DNA of 15,607 nucleotides. Origin: an uncultured Flavobacteriales bacterium. GTDB lineage: Bacteria; Bacteroidota; Bacteroidia; Flavobacteriales; Crocinitomicaceae. Location of the stretch: the NCBI GenBank assembly GCA_946479985.1, contig CAMLIF010000095.1:1-15607 (forward strand). Direction: 5' to 3'. The notes beneath the pieces are model-generated. The model was not told the DNA's origin. It ran no database searches and saw only the letters and a program-made list of their open reading frames with translations. A program made the translations under genes and the position numbers. Below, piece by piece: positions 7,801 through 14,759 of the stretch (positions within the stretch are counted from its first letter, which is position 1; every line of letters begins with the position of its first letter).

Positions 7801-8650
7801 AAATATCATAGCCACCCATTGAATTATGTCCTTTCGAACTGAAATACAAATATTGTCCGTTCGGATGCATGTACGGAAAATCTTCATCGGAAGTGGTATT
7901 CACGCCACCGTTCACTAATTGCGGAGCTCCCCAGGTTTTATCCGGAAGTCGTTTAGCGCAATAAATATCTTTTTGTCCTTTGTCGGAATCACCATACGAA
8001 GCGTAATAAACAATGGAAGAATTTGGTGGGAAGTGAATTAATGGAACATAATTCTTCTTCTTATCAATTTTCGACTGAAAGTTAGCCGCAACCAGGATCT
8101 CGCCTCCGATATTCCGTAAATCATAAATGCGGAAAAATTCAGCTGCAGAATACTCCCGTTTTTCAAGAACAACAATTTCTGTAATTCCCGAGAGCAGTTT
8201 TTTTCCGTCATTACACATCTGGATTTGCCTGTCGACCTCAAATTTCGGATTAATGTTATTTCCTGCTTTCGATTTGTAGAGATTGTAGCTCTTGACTGCT
8301 TCGTTGAACTGGTAAGTTAAATGGTATGCTTTTCCAAGAAAGAAATAAGCCGCAACATTGATATTCGGATCAGTAACGCTGTATTGTAAATATTTGAACG
8401 CATCTGTTTTCTTATATGCGCTGTAGAGCAGACATGTTCCATATTTGTACTGGTAATCGAACGATCTGGGTTGCAGTGCAAGAAGTCGTTCTACGTATGT
8501 TTTCGCTTCTGCATATTTCTCATCTGCGAATAATTTTTCGGCAGTCAGCCTGAGTTCTTCTTCCGATTCTTGAGACAATACAATGACAGGGGCTGAGAAT
8601 GTCAGCATCACCACAAGTAGTGTTTTGATATATCTTTTAAAAGGTTGCAA
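1847..8650 (-). CDS. Giant exported TPR / PD40 propeller / coiled-coil / SPOR-like protein (2267 aa)
   Basis: Layout: a signal peptide (KRYIK, then a hydrophobic stretch, cut near VLSQ, residues 1-27); TPR-like helices (30-130: KLFADEKYAEAKTYVERLL, FFLGKAYHLTYQFNEAV); a PD40-type propeller (about 200-345, with DEDFPYMHPNGQYLYFSSKG and GGYDIFRA near 279); a carboxypeptidase-regulatory-like sheet (about 362-425, VSDSKGKYLITLPKGG); about 1400 residues of charged coiled coil (430-1845) including four roughly 100-residue repeats; two SPOR-like modules (about 1857-1941 and 1999-2085); and a C-terminal domain I do not recognise (about 2110-2267). The first three domains follow the order of T9SS PorE-like proteins, but the OmpA-like peptidoglycan domain of PorE is absent and SPOR-like modules come instead. 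A periplasmic or outer-membrane-associated scaffold is inferred. The start used is TTG at 8650; an ATG at 8660 is in another frame (see findings). The gene lies 27 bases after plsY and overlaps clpS. Confidence 0.85.
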   Translation of the reverse strand: MQPFKRYIKTLLVVMLTFSAPVIVLSQESEEELRLTAEKLFADEKYAEAKTYVERLLALQPRSFDYQYKYGTCLLYSAYKKTDAFKYLQYSVTDPNINVAAYFFLGKAYHLTYQFNEAVKSYNLYKSKAGNNINPKFEVDRQIQMCNDGKKLLSGITEIVVLEKREYSAAEFFRIYDLRNIGGEILVAANFQSKIDKKKNYVPLIHFPPNSSIVYYASYGDSDKGQKDIYCAKRLPDKTWGAPQLVNGGVNTTSDEDFPYMHPNGQYLYFSSKGHNSMGGYDIFRAKINTTNGSFGEVENVDFAISSADNDLFYVVDSLDQNACFASSRQSNNGKMYVYKVKVNRLPMQLAVIKGDFASAINPENKKITINVRDGKTNELIGTFVSDSKGKYLITLPKGGSYTYEMKVEGSSKIHKYQMNVPYTKEFKPLKQRIDQEMLENSEIVKVTDQFNENFDDPSSILAEVIQQKAELNVNFQNFTEEQLSGSTNSAVLATLGVDGASPQEKSEKISEIAGIQDEKAKAAVKMADGAKVKALKALNEADKKQLEAKGLVAKSATGTDEEKYKLLKEAQALMNQADELKNEAATFMKFSDSIAPKVAQEEQKAKDLKILSEAVSLAAQNNDDSKIKTIVDEKSETIKYVLESDKSTVLQPFIEKRKSVVQKENKAETDLTSFKSTEKSIAKEIEILKTELAEAKTKDKPAIESKISSKENELKMVQEEIAIQSKKLDDLKTQEKVIDAQLTFLQEVNNTTFQNAPTAEAVRQRQTEVDSKNSNTLSDYIDQQVGVLEKKEQIAAYAGDPGLVEATAASDKDWKEYQEQLTQSKEEEKSLDEATNLTAIEKAQMKVDNDKKTLVQLEETKKSVTIALGKDPTSTSLKERLEELENTEKTIEEHIVGQQRIIENTPETVAETFTAEKELKTIYPSYETEKKAIKENSPLEQLKALNALDQKLITNTETEIAKIDQQLETNPTSKNLAERKKALETLKAQTENNVSSRQKSIDTMESATVAETPTAESVLKQIDPDYTAKQAAVSSPDKRTELEARNEIDQELLFSINAEKQQLADQLTADPQNTGLKSRKSALESLETRTKFEIAKRTSEINTLPVAVTNVETTTPEEQLVNLDPDYNRKLARIDKTDREKELKSLIVLNETLVTSIKDELGQVNELLLSQPENKSNLNKKEALETLLASKEESVSADKEELKGFDVPETNPTNDIAKTLVPNYESNLAAIESSGKSEEEKAVAKVKEEQALLDAVNTKIKENEKLLAKDPAKTELIDQNNELKTFQAIQEAKVEEERDLLVAMERAKIEPLALQKSVAPKFIVPTPDELKTQNAVDQKEMQTEEQQLRDQLVEKLQKNEKALAKEFDPKLVAENRAINTLIEQSTEREKQIGQIGIPEPSPIELLLANSSPYDRESLEETPTELDQLNDYRAHLEEMQTRIMADADSPKFNAAERNSKRAQAVVIQQRLTELNTIEKSLKSSVLADTTTNTNPREVITAANPANKEIAALENRVDAIEKKLQTATPAETKQLNKELKAVQAEKAVLKDSVQTAEIASLQETRKALTNELPNSEAATVVKEITSETNPKASKDEQIISGQKDLALVEAVKTSTAASKIFEESGVVAASPEELARAKRQILIEVGDLEREISALKKTSSDPPRISDLEKHRNVLNNEIARIEAMEKASAPKEITNPLLAEGLKTAVTPEKEMEIRSNPDYQEALIVQQELAQVQSQRRGIEKETAAVRQKFNTPEADQKQLVEELKALEAQEKSLKSEETALENKLKGITASKGTDADAWLNVASREMPYVKMQPANEELAPFVADGFRINQPNENVKPVLNKDLPIGVKMPSGLVYRVQVGAFAKPVPEELFKEFTPVTGEKLNNGITRYMAGFFGDRQKVLDAQKQIRTLGYNDAFVVAYCDGERITLAEARRLEDAGLCVPKEQNEITIEVTQNVIAQLPQDSLKPQVKEIKPGDYNKADGAAEAMAVEERLGLFFTVQVGVYNKPVPSSQIKDIKPLITKRLENGQIRYSSGVFHSIGSAVPKKKEAISLGISDAFITAYYKGERIPLEEAKRILAEQGAAVLEPLETAPVSPQKVNQLVDEAIIKERTEVANAKQGKAELISVETYKTYPEKEIQALNTVGTFYYDSVSGRIKSITYSSSAAFPSMENAGVSFDTLHVGKIEHAIQDQGELIDIPMEGEVDAALANYLLRGNIPFETIEEPETKVKKIRIFASKTSNFTVILNQLTLLGVTYVARNAFDDGE
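4693..5893 (-). repeat. Four tandem protein repeats of about 100 residues in the giant protein
   Basis: Units begin near residues 920, 1020, 1121 and 1217 with LKTIYPSY, LKQIDPDY, LVNLDPDY and IAKTLVPNY. The first three share the same internal order: a P-x-Y start, a helix with LxxLDQxL or similar, a short NP/DP/QP turn near unit position 53, then a helix with RKKALETL, RKSALESL or KKEALETL, and a linker rich in T, E, P and V. Unit lengths are about 100, 101, 96 and 103. The repeats are clear in protein but diverged in DNA. The segment before 920 keeps part of the pattern (GKDPTSTSLKERLEELE). Confidence 0.75.
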
Positions 8651-8677
8651 ATCTGCTCATTGGCTTTCTTTATACGC

Positions 8678-9301
8678 CTATCTTTTGAAAAGGTTCATCT
8701 TGCTCTCTTCGCCGTGTAAAAGCCTGACAATATTTTTTCTGTGCGCAAAAATTACAATTGCGGCCAATACGGTTCCGAAAATGGGAAGTGCTATAGTCTT
8801 AATTTCAAATCCGAACCAAAGCAGCAATGCAAAGCTAACTGAAGCGCATATAGAACCAAGCGACACGTAACTGGAAACAGCGAATACAGCAAGAAAGACT
8901 AACAGGCAAATCAGAGCAGCCAGCGGTTGTAATCCTATAATGACTCCAAGTGAGGTAGCAACGCCTTTCCCGCCTCTGAAATTAGCGAAGATTGGAAACA
9001 CATGACCTAAAACTGCTAAAAAAGTAGCAACAAGCTGAACATGTGTCAATTCCGGTGCTTCATAATGATATGGTAAAATAAAGAAAGGAATCATTACTGC
9101 TAAGATTCCTTTCAAAACATCTATCATCAGAACAACTTTCCCGGCCTTTTTTCCAAGCACACGAAAAGTGTTTGTTGCACCTGCATTTTTACTTCCTAAT
9201 TCTCTAACATCAACCCCGTACTTTGTCTTACCAACCCAAACCGCAGTAGGGATTGAACCTAAAAAGTATGCGGGTACAGCTGCTAAAAAATCAATAATCA
9301 T
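8678..9301 (-). CDS. plsY: PlsY, acyl-phosphate:glycerol-3-phosphate acyltransferase
   Basis: The 207-residue membrane protein has the three PlsY signatures: GSIPTA (15-20), GSKNAGATN (36-44) and GHVFPIF...GGKG (99-113). Hydrophobic segments fill the spaces between them, and a positively charged tail follows (HRKNIVRLLHGEESK). PlsY moves the acyl chain from acyl-phosphate to glycerol-3-phosphate at the inner face of the cytoplasmic membrane, making lysophosphatidic acid, the first committed step of phospholipid synthesis. Its usual partner PlsX is not in the window. The ATG shares one base with the stop of the upstream gene (TAATG, 9299-9303), a strong sign of coupled translation. Length and motifs are normal for the family. 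Confidence 0.96.
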   Translation of the reverse strand: MIIDFLAAVPAYFLGSIPTAVWVGKTKYGVDVRELGSKNAGATNTFRVLGKKAGKVVLMIDVLKGILAVMIPFFILPYHYEAPELTHVQLVATFLAVLGHVFPIFANFRGGKGVATSLGVIIGLQPLAALICLLVFLAVFAVSSYVSLGSICASVSFALLLWFGFEIKTIALPIFGTVLAAIVIFAHRKNIVRLLHGEESKMNLFKR

Positions 9302-12300
9302 TATTCAAATATACGGTTTAGTTTGGCTAGAAGCACACTATTTGTTGATATCTCGTAGTAGAAATTCTTCTCTTTCCGTTTGTCTTCCTTGATTGCAGTA
9401 ATTGCCGCAGACAATTCACTATCGGAAGTATAGATAGCCAATTTACCATCTTTTTTGTCCATTGCGTAATCGAAAAGGTAATAAGATCCTCCGGGTACAT
9501 CCATATTGAAAGCAAAATGATCGCCGTTTAATGAATAAATCTGTTCAAAGAATGCTCTGAAGATCACTTGTCTCATGACTCCTTTTCCATAAAAATTCAC
9601 AACACCGGCTCCTTCAACGCTCGACATCAAACCTTTCAAATCAAGAGTAGCTGGTGTAGATTTTAAATGAACTCCTGTTATCACAATCGACTTCTCGAAA
9701 GAATCCGGTACACGTTTCAATTTTTTATCTTCTGATAACGTGTAGTCAGTTTTCACTTTATCGGCTATTTTCTGATCTTCCCAATTTACTAATGCCAATT
9801 CCAACGTGGTATTGCTCATTTCAATTGGTTTAGATCCTTCATAACCAATGATACGATCGCCTAAATTCTCCCATATTCCTTTGTCCATTGGTAAATTGAA
9901 ACGCATGGTTGTATTCAGATCTGTTACACCCGTTTTCTGATCGTAGGAAACAGTTCCAACGGCATCAACAGTAACATCTCCAAAATCCATTCCCAGGCTA
10001 ATCTTACCGTCTCCGTTCAGGGAACAAGTCTCGGTGTTCAACGCTAAGAAGTTACCTGCAACATTACGATTAGCAAATTTTTCATTTGACGAAATCTGGA
10101 ATTCTTTTGCCTGGAAATCGTATTGCAACAAACCTGTTGCCGACATAACAATCGGATCTAACGGAGATTCTAAAACCGAAAGGAATGTCGGATACAAACG
10201 AATACTGTCTTTTGCCGGTGAATCGTGCCAAACAATACCTGCCGCCAAATTCTGTCCGTCTAACGATTTCATTGTTGCAGTAACAGGAATCTGGATGTTT
10301 TTCGGATTAATTTCAGCCGTAAACGACATCCAGCTGCGTGCAAACTTGTCACAATTGTGATTAATTCGTGTTGCACCGCTAAAATAGATCAACGGATTCG
10401 CTGCCTTGATATCTACTTTTCCGTAATAATCGAACTGTGATGACAATTTGAAATTTGCATCATCCTTGATCATTCCTGACGCAATTGTCTGGTAAGAACT
10501 GTCTACACCTATTTTGTCCATCACAAAGAGCGTTGCAACCGAATCGGCATCGTAATACGGATAAATTCCTTTCGAAGTATAGTTTCTCCGGGCTGTAATT
10601 TTCGTGTCCGCTTTTGTGAATGTGTGGTATTTCGTAATGTAATTAGCTACAATTTTCGAGTTCAGTAATGGATCCATCTCCGCTTTTTTACGAATGACCA
10701 CTTTCATACTATCAGGGAAAATACGCGCATCCGCAACATCTATATATTCTGTTTTAGAGCATACAATTGTTTTTTCTTTCTGTGAGAATTTCGCCTTTGG
10801 TGCTCTGAACTGAAGAGAATCCTGTTTTGGATTGATCGAAAATAAATTAGGAACAACCAGATCAAGATCAGAATCAATGGTTACATCACTCGATTTATCT
10901 CTTGCCTCCATTTCCAGTTCATCCTGGTCCATCAACCAGTTAAACATGTCCATTTTACAGATATATTGGTTCACATCAAACGTCATAATCTGTTCACCGG
11001 CATTCGACTTAAATTCCCCTTTTCGCTCCTTGAATGAAACGTGTGCAGAAAAATTGGAAGTTGACATCGCCAGATCGGATTCACCTTCTTCCTTATATGG
11101 ATTGGTGAGATTAAATATAGAAGTATCAGCATCCACATCCCATCGTTTAAACTTAAAGAAATCAGAGCCTAATTGCGCCTTCTGCATGGAAATAATTCCC
11201 ATACCGGTCATTCCTGTTGACTGAATAATTGCCAAACCTTTCAGTTTAGCTTCTCCTTTAAAGAAAGCCAGATCGGCGTTTTTGGTTGAAGCAGCTTTCA
11301 GAACATTCTTTTTTGGAATATACGTAATGTAGGCTTCAGGAGAACTCACATCCGGGTATTGAACTCCAATTTCCAGTGGTTTGTTCTCGAATTTGGCAAA
11401 ACCAACCGTTGAATCCGGAAGAAATGTAAACAGGCGTATAGATTCAGAATGCGATTGAATAAAATCAATTGCCCCTTTTCCCTGAAGTCCGTTGTTCGAC
11501 AAAAGTATAGAATCGTTGTATTTTGCTTTCGTGCCGTAGAAGACGTAACCTGTTTCCGGTGTTTCGGTTTTAAATCCAAAACTGTAGTCGGGCATAATTT
11601 TCAGGTCTTGTCTGAAATTCGGGAAAATTCCGGCAGAAGTTAATTCACCTGATAAGCGTACGTTTTTCTCTGAAAAATTATCCAGACTATCGAGCGTAAA
11701 CGGGTCCACTTTGTAGTAAAACCTGGTAGAATCGTATGCTCCTTTGTAAATTTCCTTATCGTTGTAATAGATCTTGGAAGTTTGAGAAGAAATCAACTTA
11801 GGGAATCCCAAATCGGCCTTTGCTCCCGCCCTGTTGTTAGGAGCATCGATCAAAATTTCGCCCACAACACCTTTCAGCGACGAGCCCATTAAGATTGGTT
11901 TCGTTCCGTCTTCTTTTCTCAGCGGCCGGACTTTTAAAGTTGTTTCATCTGTTTGAGTCAGAAAAATCTTGTTTGCTGCATAATCATAAGAGGCAACTTT
12001 GGTTTTGGATTGTACTTTTCCGGCATTTACCCAGCCTGAAAAATCGAAATTGCGGTTTTGTTTGATTACCACTTTTCCATTTTCCGGTAAAACGAATGAT
12101 GCCTGAATATCCGATAAACGCACCTGGTCGACAGATTCCAATTTCATTTCCATGGAAGTAAGATTGTATGTTCCGAAGTTCTTTTTCGCCTTGCGTTCTT
12201 TGGTTTGAACTGCATACAGCGAATCAAGGTACTTCAGAGTCTCATCAGCCATGATCTGCTCTTTTGTGTAGCCTTCCAATGTTTTAGGACGCAAATCTGA

Positions 12301-13917
12301 AACGAACATCAGGTTATCGTAATCCATTCTGCCTGAACGTGCTTTCACGAAGTTTTCAGTTTTCTGATTCACGTTTACCATACGCGTTTCGGAGTCATAG
12401 CTTAAGAAACCGTAACTGGCCAATTCGAGGATCAATGAACGACATTGCTCTACGGTTTTTCCAAGAGCAGTAGCAATAGTTCCTTCGGGAACATAAAATT
12501 CATCATGACGATAACAATAGGTATAAATCAAAGCCAGCGGGTGATTTTGATCAACTCCCTGTAAACGATCATACAAAATTGCATCATAATAATTACCTGA
12601 TTCGAATCGGGCTACGCGCTGATCGCTGTTACTGAAAGAAGGATATCCCAACACCAGATCACTCGATGATCTAACCCATTGAATTACGGGAACGTAATGA
12701 TCCAGATTGTGATAAGTATCTTTGAACGGAGCAGTTGTAATTCCAACCGCACCTCTTGTAAGATCAATTCTGTTTGAATCGGCTAAATAGCGGAAATCTA
12801 CTCCCGGATGAGAAAGCGTATCCTTATCATTGATTCGAATGACAACCTTAGCCAAAGGAGAGTAAATTTCCTCTTTCGAAAACACATAACTCTGTGCATT
12901 GCAGATCATGAAAGGTTTTGAATTTTTGTAAATCGTTAAATTCGCCGGTTCTTTTTCGGTTCCTTGTCCGAGCAGCTTGTTTCCTTCCAGGATAAAACCT
13001 CCTGTATAATCCATTTGCGGGCGAATTTCTTTTACATTCACATGACGATCGAAAGAAGTAAAAATCGGAAAACCGCGACTTGATCCGGCAGTTGGGCGAA
13101 TGGCTTTATCGATGATCTTACCATAGACTTTTTTACCGGGGAAATACGGAGAGGTGAGCAAAACCGAATCACAGGAGAAATTCTGTGATTTCATATTTAC
13201 GTCATAAACCGACAATTCAACAAACGTTTCCGCAGGACTCAACCCAACCTTAGTCCAATCAAGTGTTCCTCCTTTTCCATCCCATTTCTTCAGGATCGGA
13301 TCGAATGCTCCCGAAGTATGATAAACCACCACGCTATCCAGAAAACGTGTTCCATCCTTACCGTTAAAATCTTTATTGATAAATCCGCAGACAATGCGCG
13401 AATCAGTAAAGCGGATAATTGGTTTATCAACGAATTCAAAGGTATAATTCCCATAAGCGAACCACGATTCATTCGCACTTTCCACAAGCGCATTCGATGA
13501 GAAGAAACTTGCTGATGTTTCAATGAAATCGCTGAATTTCTTAATGTTTTTGCTATCCAGAAGCTTGTCTACGGAAGCCTGCCATGCATTGAAAGAACTT
13601 TCAGGCTGTTTGTTTTTCACAAATGAATAAACTGAAAAAACGTAATTGAAAATATCGGGATACGCTTTCAGTTTTTTCGATTCCATCAGGTTACAGTTCG
13701 TAACCATTATGTTGAAGTATTTATCAGGGAAAGTATTGTTCTTCACCAAACTCAATTCCAGCTCTTCCGTAATAAACTTCTTTTGTTCCTTAGTAACATA
13801 TTCGGAAGTTAAACTTTGAAACGCCCGAACGAATTTCTCTTTATCTGCCGGATAAGATTGCCCGAAAGAATAGTGAAGTGCAATTAAGCAAAATGCGATT
13901 AAACCAATTTTTTTCAT
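9301..13917 (-). CDS. Large exported protein of unknown function (1538 aa)
   Basis: I chose the ATG at 13917 because it gives a clean signal peptide (MKKIGLIAFCLIALHYSFGQ) and lies 2 bases after the prmA stop; the frame extends 11 codons further, into prmA, but those residues look unrelated. After the signal peptide, an N-terminal helical part (to about 140) is followed by more than 1300 residues dominated by short alternating polar/hydrophobic segments that suggest beta strands, with phrases such as ENGKVVIKQNRNFDFSGWV. Around residues 455-525 a stretch looks helical and winged-helix-like (TIATALGKTVEQCRSLILEL, then GFLSYDSETRMVNV). No catalytic motif, lipobox, OmpA domain or T9SS C-terminal signal is evident. 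It sits between prmA and plsY and is probably cotranscribed with them. A periplasmic or outer-membrane-associated beta-rich protein is the best inference; I cannot name a family. Confidence 0.8.
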   Translation of the reverse strand: MKKIGLIAFCLIALHYSFGQSYPADKEKFVRAFQSLTSEYVTKEQKKFITEELELSLVKNNTFPDKYFNIMVTNCNLMESKKLKAYPDIFNYVFSVYSFVKNKQPESSFNAWQASVDKLLDSKNIKKFSDFIETSASFFSSNALVESANESWFAYGNYTFEFVDKPIIRFTDSRIVCGFINKDFNGKDGTRFLDSVVVYHTSGAFDPILKKWDGKGGTLDWTKVGLSPAETFVELSVYDVNMKSQNFSCDSVLLTSPYFPGKKVYGKIIDKAIRPTAGSSRGFPIFTSFDRHVNVKEIRPQMDYTGGFILEGNKLLGQGTEKEPANLTIYKNSKPFMICNAQSYVFSKEEIYSPLAKVVIRINDKDTLSHPGVDFRYLADSNRIDLTRGAVGITTAPFKDTYHNLDHYVPVIQWVRSSSDLVLGYPSFSNSDQRVARFESGNYYDAILYDRLQGVDQNHPLALIYTYCYRHDEFYVPEGTIATALGKTVEQCRSLILELASYGFLSYDSETRMVNVNQKTENFVKARSGRMDYDNLMFVSDLRPKTLEGYTKEQIMADETLKYLDSLYAVQTKERKAKKNFGTYNLTSMEMKLESVDQVRLSDIQASFVLPENGKVVIKQNRNFDFSGWVNAGKVQSKTKVASYDYAANKIFLTQTDETTLKVRPLRKEDGTKPILMGSSLKGVVGEILIDAPNNRAGAKADLGFPKLISSQTSKIYYNDKEIYKGAYDSTRFYYKVDPFTLDSLDNFSEKNVRLSGELTSAGIFPNFRQDLKIMPDYSFGFKTETPETGYVFYGTKAKYNDSILLSNNGLQGKGAIDFIQSHSESIRLFTFLPDSTVGFAKFENKPLEIGVQYPDVSSPEAYITYIPKKNVLKAASTKNADLAFFKGEAKLKGLAIIQSTGMTGMGIISMQKAQLGSDFFKFKRWDVDADTSIFNLTNPYKEEGESDLAMSTSNFSAHVSFKERKGEFKSNAGEQIMTFDVNQYICKMDMFNWLMDQDELEMEARDKSSDVTIDSDLDLVVPNLFSINPKQDSLQFRAPKAKFSQKEKTIVCSKTEYIDVADARIFPDSMKVVIRKKAEMDPLLNSKIVANYITKYHTFTKADTKITARRNYTSKGIYPYYDADSVATLFVMDKIGVDSSYQTIASGMIKDDANFKLSSQFDYYGKVDIKAANPLIYFSGATRINHNCDKFARSWMSFTAEINPKNIQIPVTATMKSLDGQNLAAGIVWHDSPAKDSIRLYPTFLSVLESPLDPIVMSATGLLQYDFQAKEFQISSNEKFANRNVAGNFLALNTETCSLNGDGKISLGMDFGDVTVDAVGTVSYDQKTGVTDLNTTMRFNLPMDKGIWENLGDRIIGYEGSKPIEMSNTTLELALVNWEDQKIADKVKTDYTLSEDKKLKRVPDSFEKSIVITGVHLKSTPATLDLKGLMSSVEGAGVVNFYGKGVMRQVIFRAFFEQIYSLNGDHFAFNMDVPGGSYYLFDYAMDKKDGKLAIYTSDSELSAAITAIKEDKRKEKNFYYEISTNSVLLAKLNRIFE

Positions 13918-13919
13918 AG

Positions 13920-14759
13920 TTACATGCGTTCGAACTGCAATGCAGCCCAAGTTTCCAATTCTTTTGTCATGATGTGTTTGAATCCAACATTCTCAGCAAA
14001 GGCAATCATTTCAAGCGCGTCAGAAGCAAAGAATCCGGATAAATACAATTTTGCACCTTTATCAGCCAATTCAGAATAGACAGGCAAATGTGCTTTTAAA
14101 ATATTTTTATTGATGTTGGCAAGAATGAGACCATATTTTTTGACAGGCACCACATTTATATCGCCGCACACAGCCAGTATGTTTTCACAATCGTTTCTTT
14201 CCGCGTTTTCAATTGTATTTTCAACCGACCACGGTTCAATATCAACCGCCACAATTTCCTTTGCCCCTCGCTTTTCAGCCAGAATTGCCAGAACTCCTGT
14301 TCCGGTTCCCATATCCAAAACCGGATCAGCAATATCCTGGCATTCAAGCAGGTATTCGCTCATCAGGAAAGTTGTCTGGTGATGTCCGGTCCCAAAACTC
14401 ATTTGCGGCTGAATGATAATCTTCAAGCTTTGTTTGAAACCAGTCGGATCATGGAACGGAGCTACGATAGCCAATTCTTCGGAAACAATTACAGGCTTAA
14501 AATCAGACTCCCACAAAGCGTTCCAATTCTGATGCGGAATAGTTTCTGTTTCCAAAGTGAAACTTACATTTTCATTTTGGTACAACGAAGTCTGGTTCAT
14601 GTGTTCAACCGGCTCACCCAACGAAACCGGCGCATAAGCGATTATTCCGTTGTCTGTTTCTACAAAGCTTTCATACCCAAGTTCAGCCAGTTCGGCCACC
14701 AGGATATCGGCCCACGGATCTCGCGGAGATAAGGAAACGTTTAATGCTAAATATTCCAT
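13920..14759 (-). CDS. prmA: PrmA, ribosomal protein L11 methyltransferase
   Basis: The 279-residue protein has the PrmA layout: an N-terminal substrate-recognition domain (to about 100) with an NWNALWESDFKPV linker, then a Rossmann methyltransferase domain. Visible signatures are MSFGTGHHQTT (120-130), the SAM loop DMGTGTG (149-155), the acidic strand VAVDIEPWSVENT, and the PrmA-type motif LILANIN (A214-N215-I216). It trimethylates lysine side chains and the N-terminus of ribosomal protein L11 in the cytoplasm, using S-adenosylmethionine. Its start overlaps the end of tpiA by 13 bases (14747-14759). The neighbourhood tpiA-prmA with clpS nearby is familiar from other Bacteroidota as far as I recall; here three genes separate prmA and clpS. 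Confidence 0.95.
   Translation of the reverse strand: MEYLALNVSLSPRDPWADILVAELAELGYESFVETDNGIIAYAPVSLGEPVEHMNQTSLYQNENVSFTLETETIPHQNWNALWESDFKPVIVSEELAIVAPFHDPTGFKQSLKIIIQPQMSFGTGHHQTTFLMSEYLLECQDIADPVLDMGTGTGVLAILAEKRGAKEIVAVDIEPWSVENTIENAERNDCENILAVCGDINVVPVKKYGLILANINKNILKAHLPVYSELADKGAKLYLSGFFASDALEMIAFAENVGFKHIMTKELETWAALQFERM

Noticed and set aside
1847..8650. Defence or toxin system built on the giant gene
   Set aside because: The signal peptide, propeller, coiled coil and SPOR-like modules point to an envelope protein; no nuclease, NTPase or toxin motif is seen.
10832..11224. 130-aa plus-strand frame opposite the 1538-aa gene
   Set aside because: It is an antisense shadow with low-complexity Ser-rich composition and no recognisable domain.
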